Source: Reyranella sp. CPCC 100927
GTDB taxonomy: Bacteria; Pseudomonadota; Alphaproteobacteria; Reyranellales; Reyranellaceae
Length of the DNA stretch: 64,000 bases
Direction of reading: 5' to 3'
Assembly: GCF_007859315.1 (NCBI RefSeq)
Contig: NZ_VOHA01000002.1
Coordinates: 496,001-560,000, forward strand
Positions 7,972-17,319 of this stretch are shown in pieces; within the stretch, counting starts at the first letter, position 1; every line of letters starts with the position of its first letter. A program made the translations under genes and the position numbers. The notes under the pieces are model-generated. The model did not search any database and was not told where the DNA came from. It worked only from the letters and a program-made list of their open reading frames with translations.

Positions 7972-9627
7972 TCAGCGCCCTTCCGGCCGCGGCGGCCGAT
8001 AGCCGCGACGCGTATAGGGCGTCAGCGCGCCGTAGACCGGCCAACGCAGCGGTACGCCGAGATCGGCCAACGTCGATTGAAAGTCGGCCAGGCGTCCCGC
8101 ATCGGCGCGCACGCCGCGCGGCGGCAGGTTGTGGCGCAGCGCGACCGCGGCGAGTGCGCCCACGGCCTCGCCGATGCTCCATTCCACGGGATGGACCCGG
8201 TAGGCGCCGCTGGTGATGCGCGTCGTGCCGATGTTCTTGCAGGCCGGCAACAGGTTATCGACCCGCACCGGCAGCAGGGCGCCGAGCGGAATCTCGAAGG
8301 GATAGGCATCGATATCCACCGTGTCGCGGCCACGGGTGCTGGGATGCAGGTCGATGCGATAGGCCCCGATGCCGACGCTGTCGGGAAACGGTTCCGCCGC
8401 CGAGCGGCCCGGCCGCGCCTGCACGCCGATATGCTGCTCCAGGACCGTGAACTCGGCCCGGATGCGACGGCCTTCGCGGTAATAGACCTGCTTGGCCAAA
8501 CCATCGGCGGTACCCAGCACGTCGCCGCGCAGACGCAAACCGGGATAGCCGATGCCGCCGTCATGCCGCGGCGCCTCGGTCTGCATCCAGTAGAGAAAAG
8601 AGAGGCTGAACTGGCGGGCCTCGCGCAATGCCGCCGCCGCATCCTGCGGCGACACGCCGATCGCCGGCCGGCGCCAGTAGTCCATCTGCGGCCAGTTCGC
8701 CACCGTGATGTCGCTGGCATACGTGCCGGGCAGGAAATGGCGCCGCCACGCGATGCGGCGCGCATGCCAGAGATCGAAAACATAGGGCTCGTCCGTGTCA
8801 CCCGCGAAGAGCTGACGCGTCAGCGGTCGATGAGTCACGTGGTCGCTGACCACCCAGCTGAACTGGGCTCCCGGCCAGCCGTCGATCCGCAGGTCGCGAT
8901 GGAGCGCATAGTCGTCCGGGCGATCGATGGTGTGATCCTCGCCCGGCCGATGATCGAACGCCATGCACCAGGTGAGCGCCTGCTGATCGAACGGATCGGC
9001 GACCGCCAGCGCGTGCGGCTCGCCTGTTGTCGCCCGCGCTTCGGCGCCGAACACATGCTCGACTTCGGCCGCGGCCAGCAGGTCGCCGGTCTCGCTGGCA
9101 TCGACGACGAGATCGGCCGCCACGAAGAGCGTGCTGCCGTCCTCGAGACGCAGGAGCTCCAGGCCCAGCACACGATCGCGGTCAATCACCGCGCGCACGA
9201 GCCTGTGACGCCGCAGCACCCGGATCCGGGCACCGCTGACAAAGGGGGCCAGCAGATCATCGATGACGCGAACGGCCACGGTCGGCTCGACGCACAGCGA
9301 TCCGACGTTGCCCATGCCGGGATTCAATTCGGTAGTGCGATGTGCCTCGCCCGTCAGCGGATAGTGTGCGCGGTAGTAGTCGCGCAGCCGCCGGCGAAAA
9401 TGGCCGTAGCTGCGCGAGTGCATTCCGGCCTCGATCCACGGGCCTTCGTCGAGAGGAACCCCTTGCGCCGTCAATTGACCGCCCAGCCAGTCCAGTTCTT
9501 CGACCAGGATCACGTCGACGCCCAGCGCCGCGGCGGCAAGCGTTGCCGAGACGCCGCCCAGCCCGCCGCCGAACACCAGCACCTGGCAGCGCATTTCCTT
9601 GGCGCGGCTCGAATCGTGGATGCTCAC
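7972..9627 (-). CDS. FAD-dependent oxidoreductase (FAD_oxidored family)
   Basis: 551 residues. The dinucleotide-binding motif FGGGLGG is at 19-25; a DASETGDL motif typical of the family follows near 200, and the C-terminal FAD-contact region reads NIGTTRITSGAYRVHPVEW. No Fe-S or membrane segment seen. Homologues oxidise unidentified cyclic or sugar-like substrates. GTG 9627 was chosen because AAGGAG stands six bases upstream; a GTG at 9651 would overlap the previous stop codon by four bases and add eight residues. It is the middle gene of a three-gene operon with the TIM-barrel protein (upstream) and the exported hydrolase (downstream). Confidence 0.85.
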   Translation of the reverse strand: MSIHDSSRAKEMRCQVLVFGGGLGGVSATLAAAALGVDVILVEELDWLGGQLTAQGVPLDEGPWIEAGMHSRSYGHFRRRLRDYYRAHYPLTGEAHRTTELNPGMGNVGSLCVEPTVAVRVIDDLLAPFVSGARIRVLRRHRLVRAVIDRDRVLGLELLRLEDGSTLFVAADLVVDASETGDLLAAAEVEHVFGAEARATTGEPHALAVADPFDQQALTWCMAFDHRPGEDHTIDRPDDYALHRDLRIDGWPGAQFSWVVSDHVTHRPLTRQLFAGDTDEPYVFDLWHARRIAWRRHFLPGTYASDITVANWPQMDYWRRPAIGVSPQDAAAALREARQFSLSFLYWMQTEAPRHDGGIGYPGLRLRGDVLGTADGLAKQVYYREGRRIRAEFTVLEQHIGVQARPGRSAAEPFPDSVGIGAYRIDLHPSTRGRDTVDIDAYPFEIPLGALLPVRVDNLLPACKNIGTTRITSGAYRVHPVEWSIGEAVGALAAVALRHNLPPRGVRADAGRLADFQSTLADLGVPLRWPVYGALTPYTRRGYRPPRPEGR

Positions 9628-9647
9628 ATCAGACTCCTTGAAGCCGG

Positions 9648-10460
9648 TCACGCATGATCCCGGTGGCGCCGCAGCCAGGCGCTGCTGGCGGTGAAGGCAA
9701 GCCGTGCGCGCTCCCGCGGCGTGCGCCCGTGATACCGGGCATGCGGTGCCTCGACGCTCAACGGCGTATCGGGCGGCAATGCCTTCAGCAGCGCATCCAG
9801 TGGCAGCGCACCTTCACCGGGATACAGGCGACCGCCTCTGGCCTCTGCCCGCAGGCGATCGGCCGCTGGCGGCGTTGCCGGCGCATCGCAGATCTGGGCG
9901 TACGACAGCATCGCTGGCGTCATGCCGGCGAGGTCGGCGGGCGTGCCGCCGGACCGGCTTAAATGCAGGGCGTCGACAAGAACGCCGGCATTGGACTGGC
10001 CGGCCGTCCGGATCACGCCTGCCGCCTCTTCCAGCGTCCTCACCTTCGAATAGGGGATGAACTCCAGCATCACCCGCAGGCCGAAGGGCGCCGCGGTCTC
10101 GCAAAGCCGCGCCACGTTGGTGACCAACCGACCGCCGTCCGGATCATTGCCGACCACCAGCAGCTGGCCAGCCCCCAGACGGGCCGACGCCTCGAAGGCC
10201 GGCAGGAAGCCGGTGACGTCGGTGTCGGGCTCCAACCAGAATGTCTCGACATCAAGGACGCTCAGCCCCGATGTCGCCAGGCAGCGCACGGTCTCACGCA
10301 ACGCGGCTTCGCTGCCGAGAATGGAATCGAACGCATCCAGCGGTGACGGCGCGACCAGCCGCAACCCGACGGATTGAAAACCCGCGTCAGCCGCCGCCGC
10401 GATCAACACCGGCGGGGTTGCATCAAGAATCGTCAGATGGGCCAGCGACAGGGAATTCAT
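9648..10460 (-). CDS. TIM-barrel sugar-phosphate isomerase/epimerase family protein
   Basis: 270 residues, the usual size of the xylose-isomerase-like TIM barrel (AP_endonuc_2) family. Metal-ligand candidates lie at strand ends: Glu in DVETFW, Glu in MLEFIPYS, Asp and His in LVDALHLS, and Glu in SVEAP. The family contains sugar epimerases, inosose isomerases and 3-dehydroshikimate dehydratases. The divergent neighbour is an AroE paralogue, which makes dehydration of a shikimate- or cyclitol-like ring a reasonable guess (inference). First gene of the minus-strand operon 10460-7151. Confidence 0.83.
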   Translation of the reverse strand: MNSLSLAHLTILDATPPVLIAAAADAGFQSVGLRLVAPSPLDAFDSILGSEAALRETVRCLATSGLSVLDVETFWLEPDTDVTGFLPAFEASARLGAGQLLVVGNDPDGGRLVTNVARLCETAAPFGLRVMLEFIPYSKVRTLEEAAGVIRTAGQSNAGVLVDALHLSRSGGTPADLAGMTPAMLSYAQICDAPATPPAADRLRAEARGGRLYPGEGALPLDALLKALPPDTPLSVEAPHARYHGRTPRERARLAFTASSAWLRRHRDHA

Positions 10461-10652
10461 ATCTCACACCACGACGATGGAGCGCGGCGATCATGACGAG
10501 GCCGGATTGCCATCGTCAACATGAGAACTGCCTTGTTGTGCGTTTTTATGCATACCTGAGCGCAGAGCGCACATCCATTCTTTTGAAATTTACAAGCGCG
10601 CATTGATTGTTCTTGATCGGCGGTCTCAGCAGAGCGCAGGCGGGACCTGATC

Positions 10653-11540
10653 ATGGTGAGTCGCGTCGAGTCACGGCCCGGCAACATGCCGAACGGCGCC
10701 ACACGCCTTCTGGCCATTGTCGGGGATCCGATCGCGCAGGTGCGCGCGCCAGCCTTCTGGAGCGCGGCTTTCGGGGCACGCGGCATCGATCTGCTGTGCA
10801 TACCGATCCATGTGCCGCCCGCCGATCTGCTGCCGGCGCTACGCGGGCTTCAGGTGATGCGTAATGTCGACGGCATCATTGTGACGGTGCCGCACAAGAC
10901 GGCAGCATGCCGCTGCGTCGATCGCCTGTCGGCACGCGCCGCTGCGATCGGCGCGATCAACATGATGCGTCGCGAAGCGGACGATAGCTGGTCCGGCGAC
11001 ATCTTCGACGGCGTCGGGTTTGTCGACGGACTGGCGGCAGCCGGCATCGCACTCGACCAGCGCCGGGTTCTGCTGGTCGGCGCCGGCGGCGCTGGCACCG
11101 CCATCGGATTCGCTCTGGCGCATGCCGGGGTGCGGGAGATCCGCGTGTTCGACACCGATGGCGATCGCGCCGTCTCGTTGCGGGACAGGTTGTCCCACGG
11201 CGCCGGCCCGCCAATCAGCTGTGTCGACGCGCCCGATCCGTCGGATGTTGATCTCGCCATCAACGCGACACCGCTGGGACTGCGACCTGACGACCGCCTG
11301 CCGCTGGACGTCGACCGTCTGACGCCGGCCACCATCGTCGCCGATGTGATCATGAAGCCGCGCCAGACACGGCTGCTGCGTGCTGCAGCCGAGCGCGGCT
11401 GCCGCACGCATGATGGTGTCCACATGATGGACCACCAGGCACCGCATGCCGCCGACTTCTTCCGCTTTCCCGGCCATGACTGGAGCGTCGAGACGGTCCG
11501 GCGGCTGGTGGAGAACGAACAATCACCGGGAGGACGCTGA
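10653..11540 (+). CDS. Divergent shikimate/quinate dehydrogenase paralogue (AroE fold)
   Basis: 295 residues. The AroE fold is clear: VTVPHK with catalytic Lys82, catalytic Asp119, NAD(P) motif GAGGAG at 143-148, and NATPLG. The substrate end is altered. The motif that normally reads HSxSP and binds the shikimate carboxylate through two serines is QVRAP here (Val30, Ala32), and the usual NTDG is IFDG. So it is probably not the biosynthetic AroE; a catabolic dehydrogenase for a different polyol or ring acid is more likely. It is divergent from the TIM-barrel gene (192 bp) and its TGA overlaps the ATG of the next gene by one base. Confidence 0.82.
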   Translation: MVSRVESRPGNMPNGATRLLAIVGDPIAQVRAPAFWSAAFGARGIDLLCIPIHVPPADLLPALRGLQVMRNVDGIIVTVPHKTAACRCVDRLSARAAAIGAINMMRREADDSWSGDIFDGVGFVDGLAAAGIALDQRRVLLVGAGGAGTAIGFALAHAGVREIRVFDTDGDRAVSLRDRLSHGAGPPISCVDAPDPSDVDLAINATPLGLRPDDRLPLDVDRLTPATIVADVIMKPRQTRLLRAAAERGCRTHDGVHMMDHQAPHAADFFRFPGHDWSVETVRRLVENEQSPGGR

Positions 11541-12520
11541 TGAAAAGAATGGCGATTGCCCTTTTTGCGATCTGGACGATCGCGGCGCATGTGATGGCGC
11601 CGCCGTGTCAGGCGGCGGACGGAGATTTTCCATCCCGTCCCATCCGCATCGTGGCGCCGTTTCCACCGGGCGGTCCGCTGGACACGATCAGCCGCGTGCT
11701 GGCGCAGCAGCTCACCGTGCAGATGGGCCAGCAGGTGGTGGTCGACAATCGGCCGGGCGCCAGCGGCATCATCGGCGTCGACCACGTCGCCCATGCGCGA
11801 CCTGACGGCTATACGCTGGTGATGACGGGCAACAGCTTCGCGATTCACGCGACGATGATGAAAAAGCTGCCCTATGACACCATCAGGGATCTCACGCCTG
11901 TCGCGCAGGTGGCCACGACGCCCCTGTGGATCGTCGCCAATCCCAGGCTGGGCGTGAACTCCGCCCGCGAGCTGGTCGCGCTGGCCAAGTCCAAGCCCGG
12001 GAAACTGACCTATGCCGGCACCATGGGCACGGTCACGCATCTGAGCGTCGAACTGTTCAAGCAGGCTCAGGGCATTGATCTCGTATTCGTGCCCTACAAG
12101 GGCTCGGCGCCAGCCATGACCGACCTCATCAGCGGCCAGGTCGACGTCATGTTCGACACGATCCCGTCGTCGCTCGGTTTCGCGCGCAGCGGCGCCCTGA
12201 AGCCGCTGGCGATCACCAGTGCCAAGCGCGTCGGCATCGCCAGCGACATTCCGGCGATCACCGAGGAAGGCCTGCCCGACCTGGATGTCGTCGGCTGGTA
12301 CGGCCTGCTGGCACCGGCCGGGACGGACAAAAAGATCATCGACCGGCTCAACGCGGAAATCGGCAAGGCCCTGGCGCTGCCCAGCGTCAAGGAGCGCCTG
12401 GACGCGGCCGGCGCGGAGTCTGCCTACAGCCCCACGGACGCCTTTGCGCGCTTCATCGATAGCGAGATCACCCGCTGGAGGCAGGTGGTCGCCCGGGCCG
12501 GCATCCCGCTGATGGACTGA
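11540..12520 (+). CDS. Bug-type (TTT family) periplasmic solute-binding protein
   Basis: 326 residues with an N-terminal signal peptide ending near QAAD (about residue 26). Family motifs are present: PIRIVAPFPPGG after the signal, VVDNRPGASGIIG, and FVPYKGSAPAMTDL. Bug proteins deliver carboxylates to tripartite tricarboxylate transporters (TctA/TctB) or act as extracytoplasmic sensors. No TctA or TctB gene is present nearby, so this is an orphan that would need a permease from elsewhere. Coupling by TGATG to the AroE-like dehydrogenase suggests its ligand is that enzyme's substrate or a precursor. Confidence 0.92.
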   Translation: MKRMAIALFAIWTIAAHVMAPPCQAADGDFPSRPIRIVAPFPPGGPLDTISRVLAQQLTVQMGQQVVVDNRPGASGIIGVDHVAHARPDGYTLVMTGNSFAIHATMMKKLPYDTIRDLTPVAQVATTPLWIVANPRLGVNSARELVALAKSKPGKLTYAGTMGTVTHLSVELFKQAQGIDLVFVPYKGSAPAMTDLISGQVDVMFDTIPSSLGFARSGALKPLAITSAKRVGIASDIPAITEEGLPDLDVVGWYGLLAPAGTDKKIIDRLNAEIGKALALPSVKERLDAAGAESAYSPTDAFARFIDSEITRWRQVVARAGIPLMD

Positions 12521-12727
12521 GCTTTGCCCGCGGCGGCACATCAAGTCGCAGCGGGCGAGAGGCTTCCCTGGCCTGACGGCGCGCGCCGGTGATGTCGCAC
12601 CGCCAGGCATAAGCTGAGCAGAGCGCCGTCAGCTTCGCGTCATATTGCCAAGCGTGCTCCGACGGACCCATACTCCGGTTCAAGTGGACGGCCGCGGCCG
12701 AGCCGCATGGATCCGGGGGGTGACACG

Positions 12728-14335
12728 ATGGCAATCGCTTTTGGCGCTCTGCGATGGTTCGCAACGACCGCCTGTTTGATGGTGCCCATGGTCTGGGGCA
12801 CGCCGGCGTCGCGCGCCGAGGAGAAGGTGCTGCGTGCCGTGATGCACGCCGATGTGCGCGTGATCGATCCGATCTGGACGACGCAGACCATCGCCAACAT
12901 CCACGGCATGCTGGTCTACGATACGCTGTTCGGCAACGACGCCAACATGCAGCCCAAGCCGCAGATGGTCGACAAGTACGACATCAGCGCCGACAAGCTG
13001 GTCTACACCTTCACCCTGCGCGACGGATTGAAGTTCAGCGACGGCTCGCCGGTCACCACCAAGGACGTGATCGCCTCGCTGAAGCGCTGGGGTGCCAAGG
13101 ACGGCGTCGGCATGCGCCTGTTCTCGTATGTCGACAAGCTCGAGGCGGTTGACGACAAGATCTTCCGCATGACGCTCACCAAGCCCTACGGCATGGTGCT
13201 GGAATCGCTGGGCAAGACCAACAGTTCGGTCGCTGCCATCATGCGCGAGAAGGAGGCGCAGACCGACCCGCAGCAGCAGGTCAAGGAGTCGGTCGGTTCC
13301 GGCCCCTACATGTTCGCCAAGGACCTCTGGGTGCCCGGTAGCAAAGCGGTCTATCTCAAGAATCCGCACTATGTGCCGCGGCCGGGCAACGAGCCGCCCT
13401 CGTCCTTCGCCGGCAGCAAGATCGCCGGCGTCGACCGCGTCGAACTGGTGTGGATCTCCGATTCGCAAACCGCGATGTCGGCGCTGATCAACGGCGAAAT
13501 CGACTTCTATGAGAACCCCGGCATCGACTTCCTGCCGATCCTCGAGAAGAGCCGCAACGTCAAGCTGATGAAGACCGGCGATCTCGACAGCACGCACGGC
13601 ATGATCCGGCTCAATCACCTGCACCCGCCGTTCAACAACGAAAAGGCGCGGCAGGCGATGTACTACCTGATCAACCAGGAGGACTTCCTGCGTGCTGTCG
13701 TTGGTGATCCGAAGTACTACCGGGTCTGCCACGGCCTCATCACCTGCGGCGCACCGCTGGCCAGCGACGCCGGCAGCCAGTGGTTCAAGGAGTACAATCC
13801 CAAGAAGGCGCTGCAGCTCTTGAAGGAGGCCGGCTACAAGGGTGAGCCGATCACCATCCTGGCCGCCACGGATCACAATACCATCACGCCGGCGACGCAG
13901 GTCCTGATCCAGGCCATGCGCGATGCCGGCATCAATCTCGATGTCCAGTCGATGGACTGGGGTTCGGTCGTGTCGCGGCGCGCCAAGCGTGAGCCGCCGG
14001 CGCAGGGCGGTTGGCATATCTTCGTCACCACGACCGGCGGCGTCGGTTCGGCCAACCCTGTCCTGCATACCTGGCTCGGCGCCGCTTGCGACAAAGGGCT
14101 GTTCGGCTGGCCGTGCGATGAGAAGGTCGAGGCGCTGCGCAGCGAGTATGCCTTCGCACAAACCGACGACGAGAAGAAGCGCATCGCACGCGATCTGCAG
14201 GCACGCGCGATGGACCAAGTTGTCTACATCCCGTTCGGCCAATGGACGACGCCGCTGGCCTATCGCTCCGACCGCCTGCAGGGCATCGTGCCCAACACCG
14301 GCCTGGCGGTGCTGTGGGGCATCACCAAGAAATGA
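12728..14335 (+). CDS. ABC transporter substrate-binding protein, family 5 (peptide/nickel type)
   Basis: 535 residues. Signal peptide to about residue 30 (ending ASRAEE). The family-5 fold is recognisable from the LVYTFTLRDGLKFSDGSPVT motif and the YDTL, VGSGPY and YNPKKA blocks. It captures peptides or other small solutes in the periplasm for the permeases at 14478 and 15423. ATG 12728 is preceded by a GGGGGG-rich ribosome binding site at about seven bases; an ATG at 12707 would add seven residues. First gene of the five-gene importer operon; the gap to the permease is filled by a palindromic repeat. Confidence 0.93.
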   Translation: MAIAFGALRWFATTACLMVPMVWGTPASRAEEKVLRAVMHADVRVIDPIWTTQTIANIHGMLVYDTLFGNDANMQPKPQMVDKYDISADKLVYTFTLRDGLKFSDGSPVTTKDVIASLKRWGAKDGVGMRLFSYVDKLEAVDDKIFRMTLTKPYGMVLESLGKTNSSVAAIMREKEAQTDPQQQVKESVGSGPYMFAKDLWVPGSKAVYLKNPHYVPRPGNEPPSSFAGSKIAGVDRVELVWISDSQTAMSALINGEIDFYENPGIDFLPILEKSRNVKLMKTGDLDSTHGMIRLNHLHPPFNNEKARQAMYYLINQEDFLRAVVGDPKYYRVCHGLITCGAPLASDAGSQWFKEYNPKKALQLLKEAGYKGEPITILAATDHNTITPATQVLIQAMRDAGINLDVQSMDWGSVVSRRAKREPPAQGGWHIFVTTTGGVGSANPVLHTWLGAACDKGLFGWPCDEKVEALRSEYAFAQTDDEKKRIARDLQARAMDQVVYIPFGQWTTPLAYRSDRLQGIVPNTGLAVLWGITKK

Positions 14336-14345
14336 CGCAAGCACT

Positions 14346-14477
14346 TCCCTCCCCCACGCAGTGGGGGAGGTGGCCGAAGGCCGGAGGGGGAGCCCGCGTG
14401 GTCTCTGTTACTAAAACCACGTCGGGTCCCCTCCGCCCCTACGGGGCACCTCCCCACTGCGTGGGGAGGACCGTCAC
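14346..14477. repeat. Intergenic palindromic repeat pair inside an ABC operon
   Basis: Two hairpins face each other. The left one reads CCTCCCCC-ACGCAGT-GGGGGAGG and the right one CCTCCCC-ACTGCGT-GGGGAGG. Between them are GGCCGAAGGCC, a GGAGGGG/CCCCTCC pair and a short loop, so the whole 130 bp can fold into one long stem. It fills the space between the binding-protein stop and the permease ATG, and its last GGAGG (eight bases before 14478) is the only ribosome binding site for the permease. Confidence 0.8.
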
Positions 14478-15419
14478 ATGACCGCCTACATCCTGCGGCG
14501 GCTGCTGGCGACCTTGCCGGTGATGGCGGTGGTCGCGGTGTTCGTCTTCTTCCTGCTGCGCATCGCGCCGGGTGATCCGGCAGCGATCATCGCCGGCGAG
14601 GACGCGACGGCCGAAGCCATCGAAGCGGTACGTGCCAAGCTGGGGCTCGACCGCCCGGTGCTGGAGCAGTTCGCGTTGTGGCTGTGGCGGCTGGCGCAGG
14701 GTGACTTGGGAGTCTCGATCTTTTCCAACCTGCCGGTGACCCGGCTGATCGCGCAGCGGCTGGAACCCACCATGGCGTTGACCCTGTCGACGCTGTTCGT
14801 CGCCGTAGCACTGGCAATTCCCGTGGGCGTCATCGCCGCCTGGCAGGTGCGGAAGCTGGCCGACCGGCTGGTCATGATTTTCGCCGTGCTGGGCTTCGCG
14901 GTGCCCGGGTTCCTTGCCGCCTATGTGCTGATCTACATCTTCGCGGTGCAGCTGCAGTGGCTGCCGGTGCAGGGCTATCGCCCGATCGCCGAGGGCCTGT
15001 GGCCCTTCGTCGAGGGACTGATCCTGCCGTCGATTGCCCTGGGCGTCACCTATATGGCGCTGATCGCGCGCATCACACGCGCCTCGATGCTGGAGGTGCT
15101 GTCGCAGGACTACATCCGCACCGCCAACTCCAAGGGGCTGGCCACACGCCGCGTGCTGCTGCTGCACGCGCTGAAGAACGCGGCGGTGCCGATCGTCACC
15201 GTGATCGGCATCGGCATTGCGCTGCTGATCTCCGGTGTCGTGATCACCGAGACCGTATTCAACATCCCGGGCCTGGGCCGGCTCACGGTCGATGCCGTGC
15301 TCAAGCGCGACTATCCCATCGTGCAGGGCCTGATCCTGGTGTTTGCGGCCGCCAAGGTGCTGGTGAACCTGGTGATCGACATCTCCTACGCCTTCCTCGA
15401 TCCGCGCATCCGGTACTGA
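14478..15419 (+). CDS. ABC transporter permease, DppB/GsiC type
   Basis: 313 residues, six predicted membrane segments (first at about 8-28). Typical features are RRLLATLPVM at the N-terminus, LGLDRPVLEQF in the first periplasmic loop, and the cytoplasmic EAA-like loop DYIRTANSKGLATRRVLLLHALKNA. C-terminal AFLDPRIRY is the usual DppB ending. It forms the heteromeric channel with the gene at 15423. Translation initiation depends on the GGAGG at the edge of the upstream repeat, which may lower its expression relative to the binding protein. Confidence 0.93.
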   Translation: MTAYILRRLLATLPVMAVVAVFVFFLLRIAPGDPAAIIAGEDATAEAIEAVRAKLGLDRPVLEQFALWLWRLAQGDLGVSIFSNLPVTRLIAQRLEPTMALTLSTLFVAVALAIPVGVIAAWQVRKLADRLVMIFAVLGFAVPGFLAAYVLIYIFAVQLQWLPVQGYRPIAEGLWPFVEGLILPSIALGVTYMALIARITRASMLEVLSQDYIRTANSKGLATRRVLLLHALKNAAVPIVTVIGIGIALLISGVVITETVFNIPGLGRLTVDAVLKRDYPIVQGLILVFAAAKVLVNLVIDISYAFLDPRIRY

Positions 15420-15422
15420 GCC

Positions 15423-16304
15423 ATGGTCGCCATCACCGACGACACCGCCACGCCGCGCGCCGAGCCGCCGGCCTTGGCGCGCTGGCTGACCGCGATCCGG
15501 CGCAACCCGACGATCGCCGTCGGCGCGGTGCTGCTGGCCATCCTGGTCTCGCTCGCGATCCTGGCACCGTGGCTGACAACGGACCCGCTGAAGCAGGCGA
15601 CCATCAACCGGCTGCGGCCGCCGTCAGAGCGCTTCTGGTTCGGGACCGACCAGTTCGGCCGCGACATCTTCGCCCGCACCCTGCACGGCGCGCGCGTGTC
15701 GCTGGTCGTCGGTCTGACGGTCGCCGCCATCTCCAGCGTGGTCGGGCTGGCGCTGGGCATCGTCTGCGGCTATTTCCGCCGCGTCGACGGCATCGTCATG
15801 CGGATCATGGACGGGATCATGGCGATCCCCTCGATCCTGCTGGCCATCGCCCTGATCACGCTGACCCGGCCCGGCCTGGTCGTCGTCATCATCGCCATCG
15901 TCATTCCCGAAGTGCCGCGCGTCGTGCGCGTGGTGCGCAGCGTCGTGCTGTCGATCCGCGCGCAACCCTATATCGACAGCGCCATCGCCGGCGGCACGCG
16001 CGGCTTCAAGCTGCTGGCACGCCACGTGCTGCCCAACACCCTGGCGCCGCTGATCGTGCAGGCAACCTATATCTGCGCCGCCGGGATGCTGATCGAAGCG
16101 GCGCTGAGCTTCCTGGGCGCTGGCGTGCCGCCGGAGATCCCGAGTTGGGGCAACATCATCGCCCAGGGCCGCAGCTTCTTCCAGATTGCGCCATGGACCA
16201 TCCTGATCCCGGGCGCCTTCCTGGCGCTCACGGTGCTGGCGGTGAACCTGATGGGCGACGGCCTGCGCGATCGCCTCGACCCCCGGCTGGCGCGGCGGAT
16301 GTGA
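15423..16304 (+). CDS. ABC transporter permease, DppC/GsiD type
   Basis: 293 residues, about six membrane segments. Seen: [22 protein letters not shown], the standard DppC periplasmic motif, and the EAA-like loop [25 protein letters not shown]-terminus [14 protein letters not shown]. The start lies three bases after the previous stop, as expected for an operon. Partner of the DppB-type permease; imports the ligand of the binding protein at 12728. Confidence 0.93.
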   Translation: MVAITDDTATPRAEPPALARWLTAIRRNPTIAVGAVLLAILVSLAILAPWLTTDPLKQATINRLRPPSERFWFGTDQFGRDIFARTLHGARVSLVVGLTVAAISSVVGLALGIVCGYFRRVDGIVMRIMDGIMAIPSILLAIALITLTRPGLVVVIIAIVIPEVPRVVRVVRSVVLSIRAQPYIDSAIAGGTRGFKLLARHVLPNTLAPLIVQATYICAAGMLIEAALSFLGAGVPPEIPSWGNIIAQGRSFFQIAPWTILIPGAFLALTVLAVNLMGDGLRDRLDPRLARRM

Positions 16305-16317
16305 GGGTGTTGCCGGT

Positions 16318-17319
16318 ATGACCAACATCCTCGAGGTGCGCGATCTGGCGACGCATTTCTTCACGCTCGACGGCGTGGTGCGTGCCGTCGACGGCGTGTC
16401 GTTCGATCTGTCGCCCGGCGAGACGCTGGGCATCGTGGGCGAATCGGGCTGCGGCAAGTCGGTGACGGCATTGTCGATCCTGCGCCTGATACCGCCCGAG
16501 ACCAGCCGCATCGTGGGCGGATCGGTGCGCTTCGACGGACGTGATCTTGCGGCCCTGTCCGAGACCGAGATGCGGGCGATCCGCGGTCATCGCATTGCGA
16601 TGATCTTCCAGGAGCCGATGACCAGCCTGAACCCGGTACTGACCATCGGCACGCAGATCGCCGAGAATGTGGTGCGCCACACCGGTGTACCCTGGCGCGC
16701 CGCGCTGGATCGGGCGCGGGAGATGCTCGACCTGGTGAAGATCGCCGACGCGCGGCGGCGCATCGAGGAATATCCGCACCAGCTCTCCGGCGGCATGCGC
16801 CAGCGTGCCATGATCGCGATCGCCCTGTCGTGCAATCCGCAGGTGCTGATCGCCGACGAACCCACGACGGCGCTCGATGTCACCATCCAGGCGCAGATCC
16901 TGGACCTGATGCTGGAACTGAAGGAGAAGCTGGGCACCGCCATCGTCATGATCACGCACGATCTGGGGGTGATCGCCGAAACGACGCAGCGTGTCGTGGT
17001 GATGTACGCCGGCCGCAAGGTCGAGGAGGCGCCGGTGGAAGCGCTGTTCGCACAGCCGACCCATCCTTATACGCGCGGCCTGATGCGCGCCGTGCCGCGC
17101 CTGGATGCCGACGCCGAGATCGCCGGCCGCCGCCCCCGCCTGCAGGAGATCCCGGGCATCGTGCCGGCATTGAACCGGCCCATTGCCGGCTGCGCCTTCG
17201 CGCCGCGGTGCGGCTTCGCCACCGAGCGCTGCCGCGCCGAAGCACCGCCGCTGATCACGACGTCGGCAGGCCACGCCGCGGCGTGCTGGGAAACCGCGCG
17301 GGTGCTGGAGGCGGCATGA
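16318..17319 (+). CDS. ABC transporter ATPase, DppD type
   Basis: 333 residues. Walker [10 protein letters not shown]-loop [11 protein letters not shown], signature LSGGMRQR, Walker [12 protein letters not shown] and H-loop THD are intact. The C-terminal oligopeptide/dipeptide-transport domain has the Cys-containing CAFAPRC motif. One of two ATPases powering the importer; the next ATPase starts inside its stop codon (ATGA overlap). Confidence 0.94.
   Translation: MTNILEVRDLATHFFTLDGVVRAVDGVSFDLSPGETLGIVGESGCGKSVTALSILRLIPPETSRIVGGSVRFDGRDLAALSETEMRAIRGHRIAMIFQEPMTSLNPVLTIGTQIAENVVRHTGVPWRAALDRAREMLDLVKIADARRRIEEYPHQLSGGMRQRAMIAIALSCNPQVLIADEPTTALDVTIQAQILDLMLELKEKLGTAIVMITHDLGVIAETTQRVVVMYAGRKVEEAPVEALFAQPTHPYTRGLMRAVPRLDADAEIAGRRPRLQEIPGIVPALNRPIAGCAFAPRCGFATERCRAEAPPLITTSAGHAAACWETARVLEAA

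Noticed and set aside
14346-14477. Riboswitch between the binding protein and permease genes
   Set aside because: Explained by facing copies of the intergenic palindrome; no known riboswitch core is seen.
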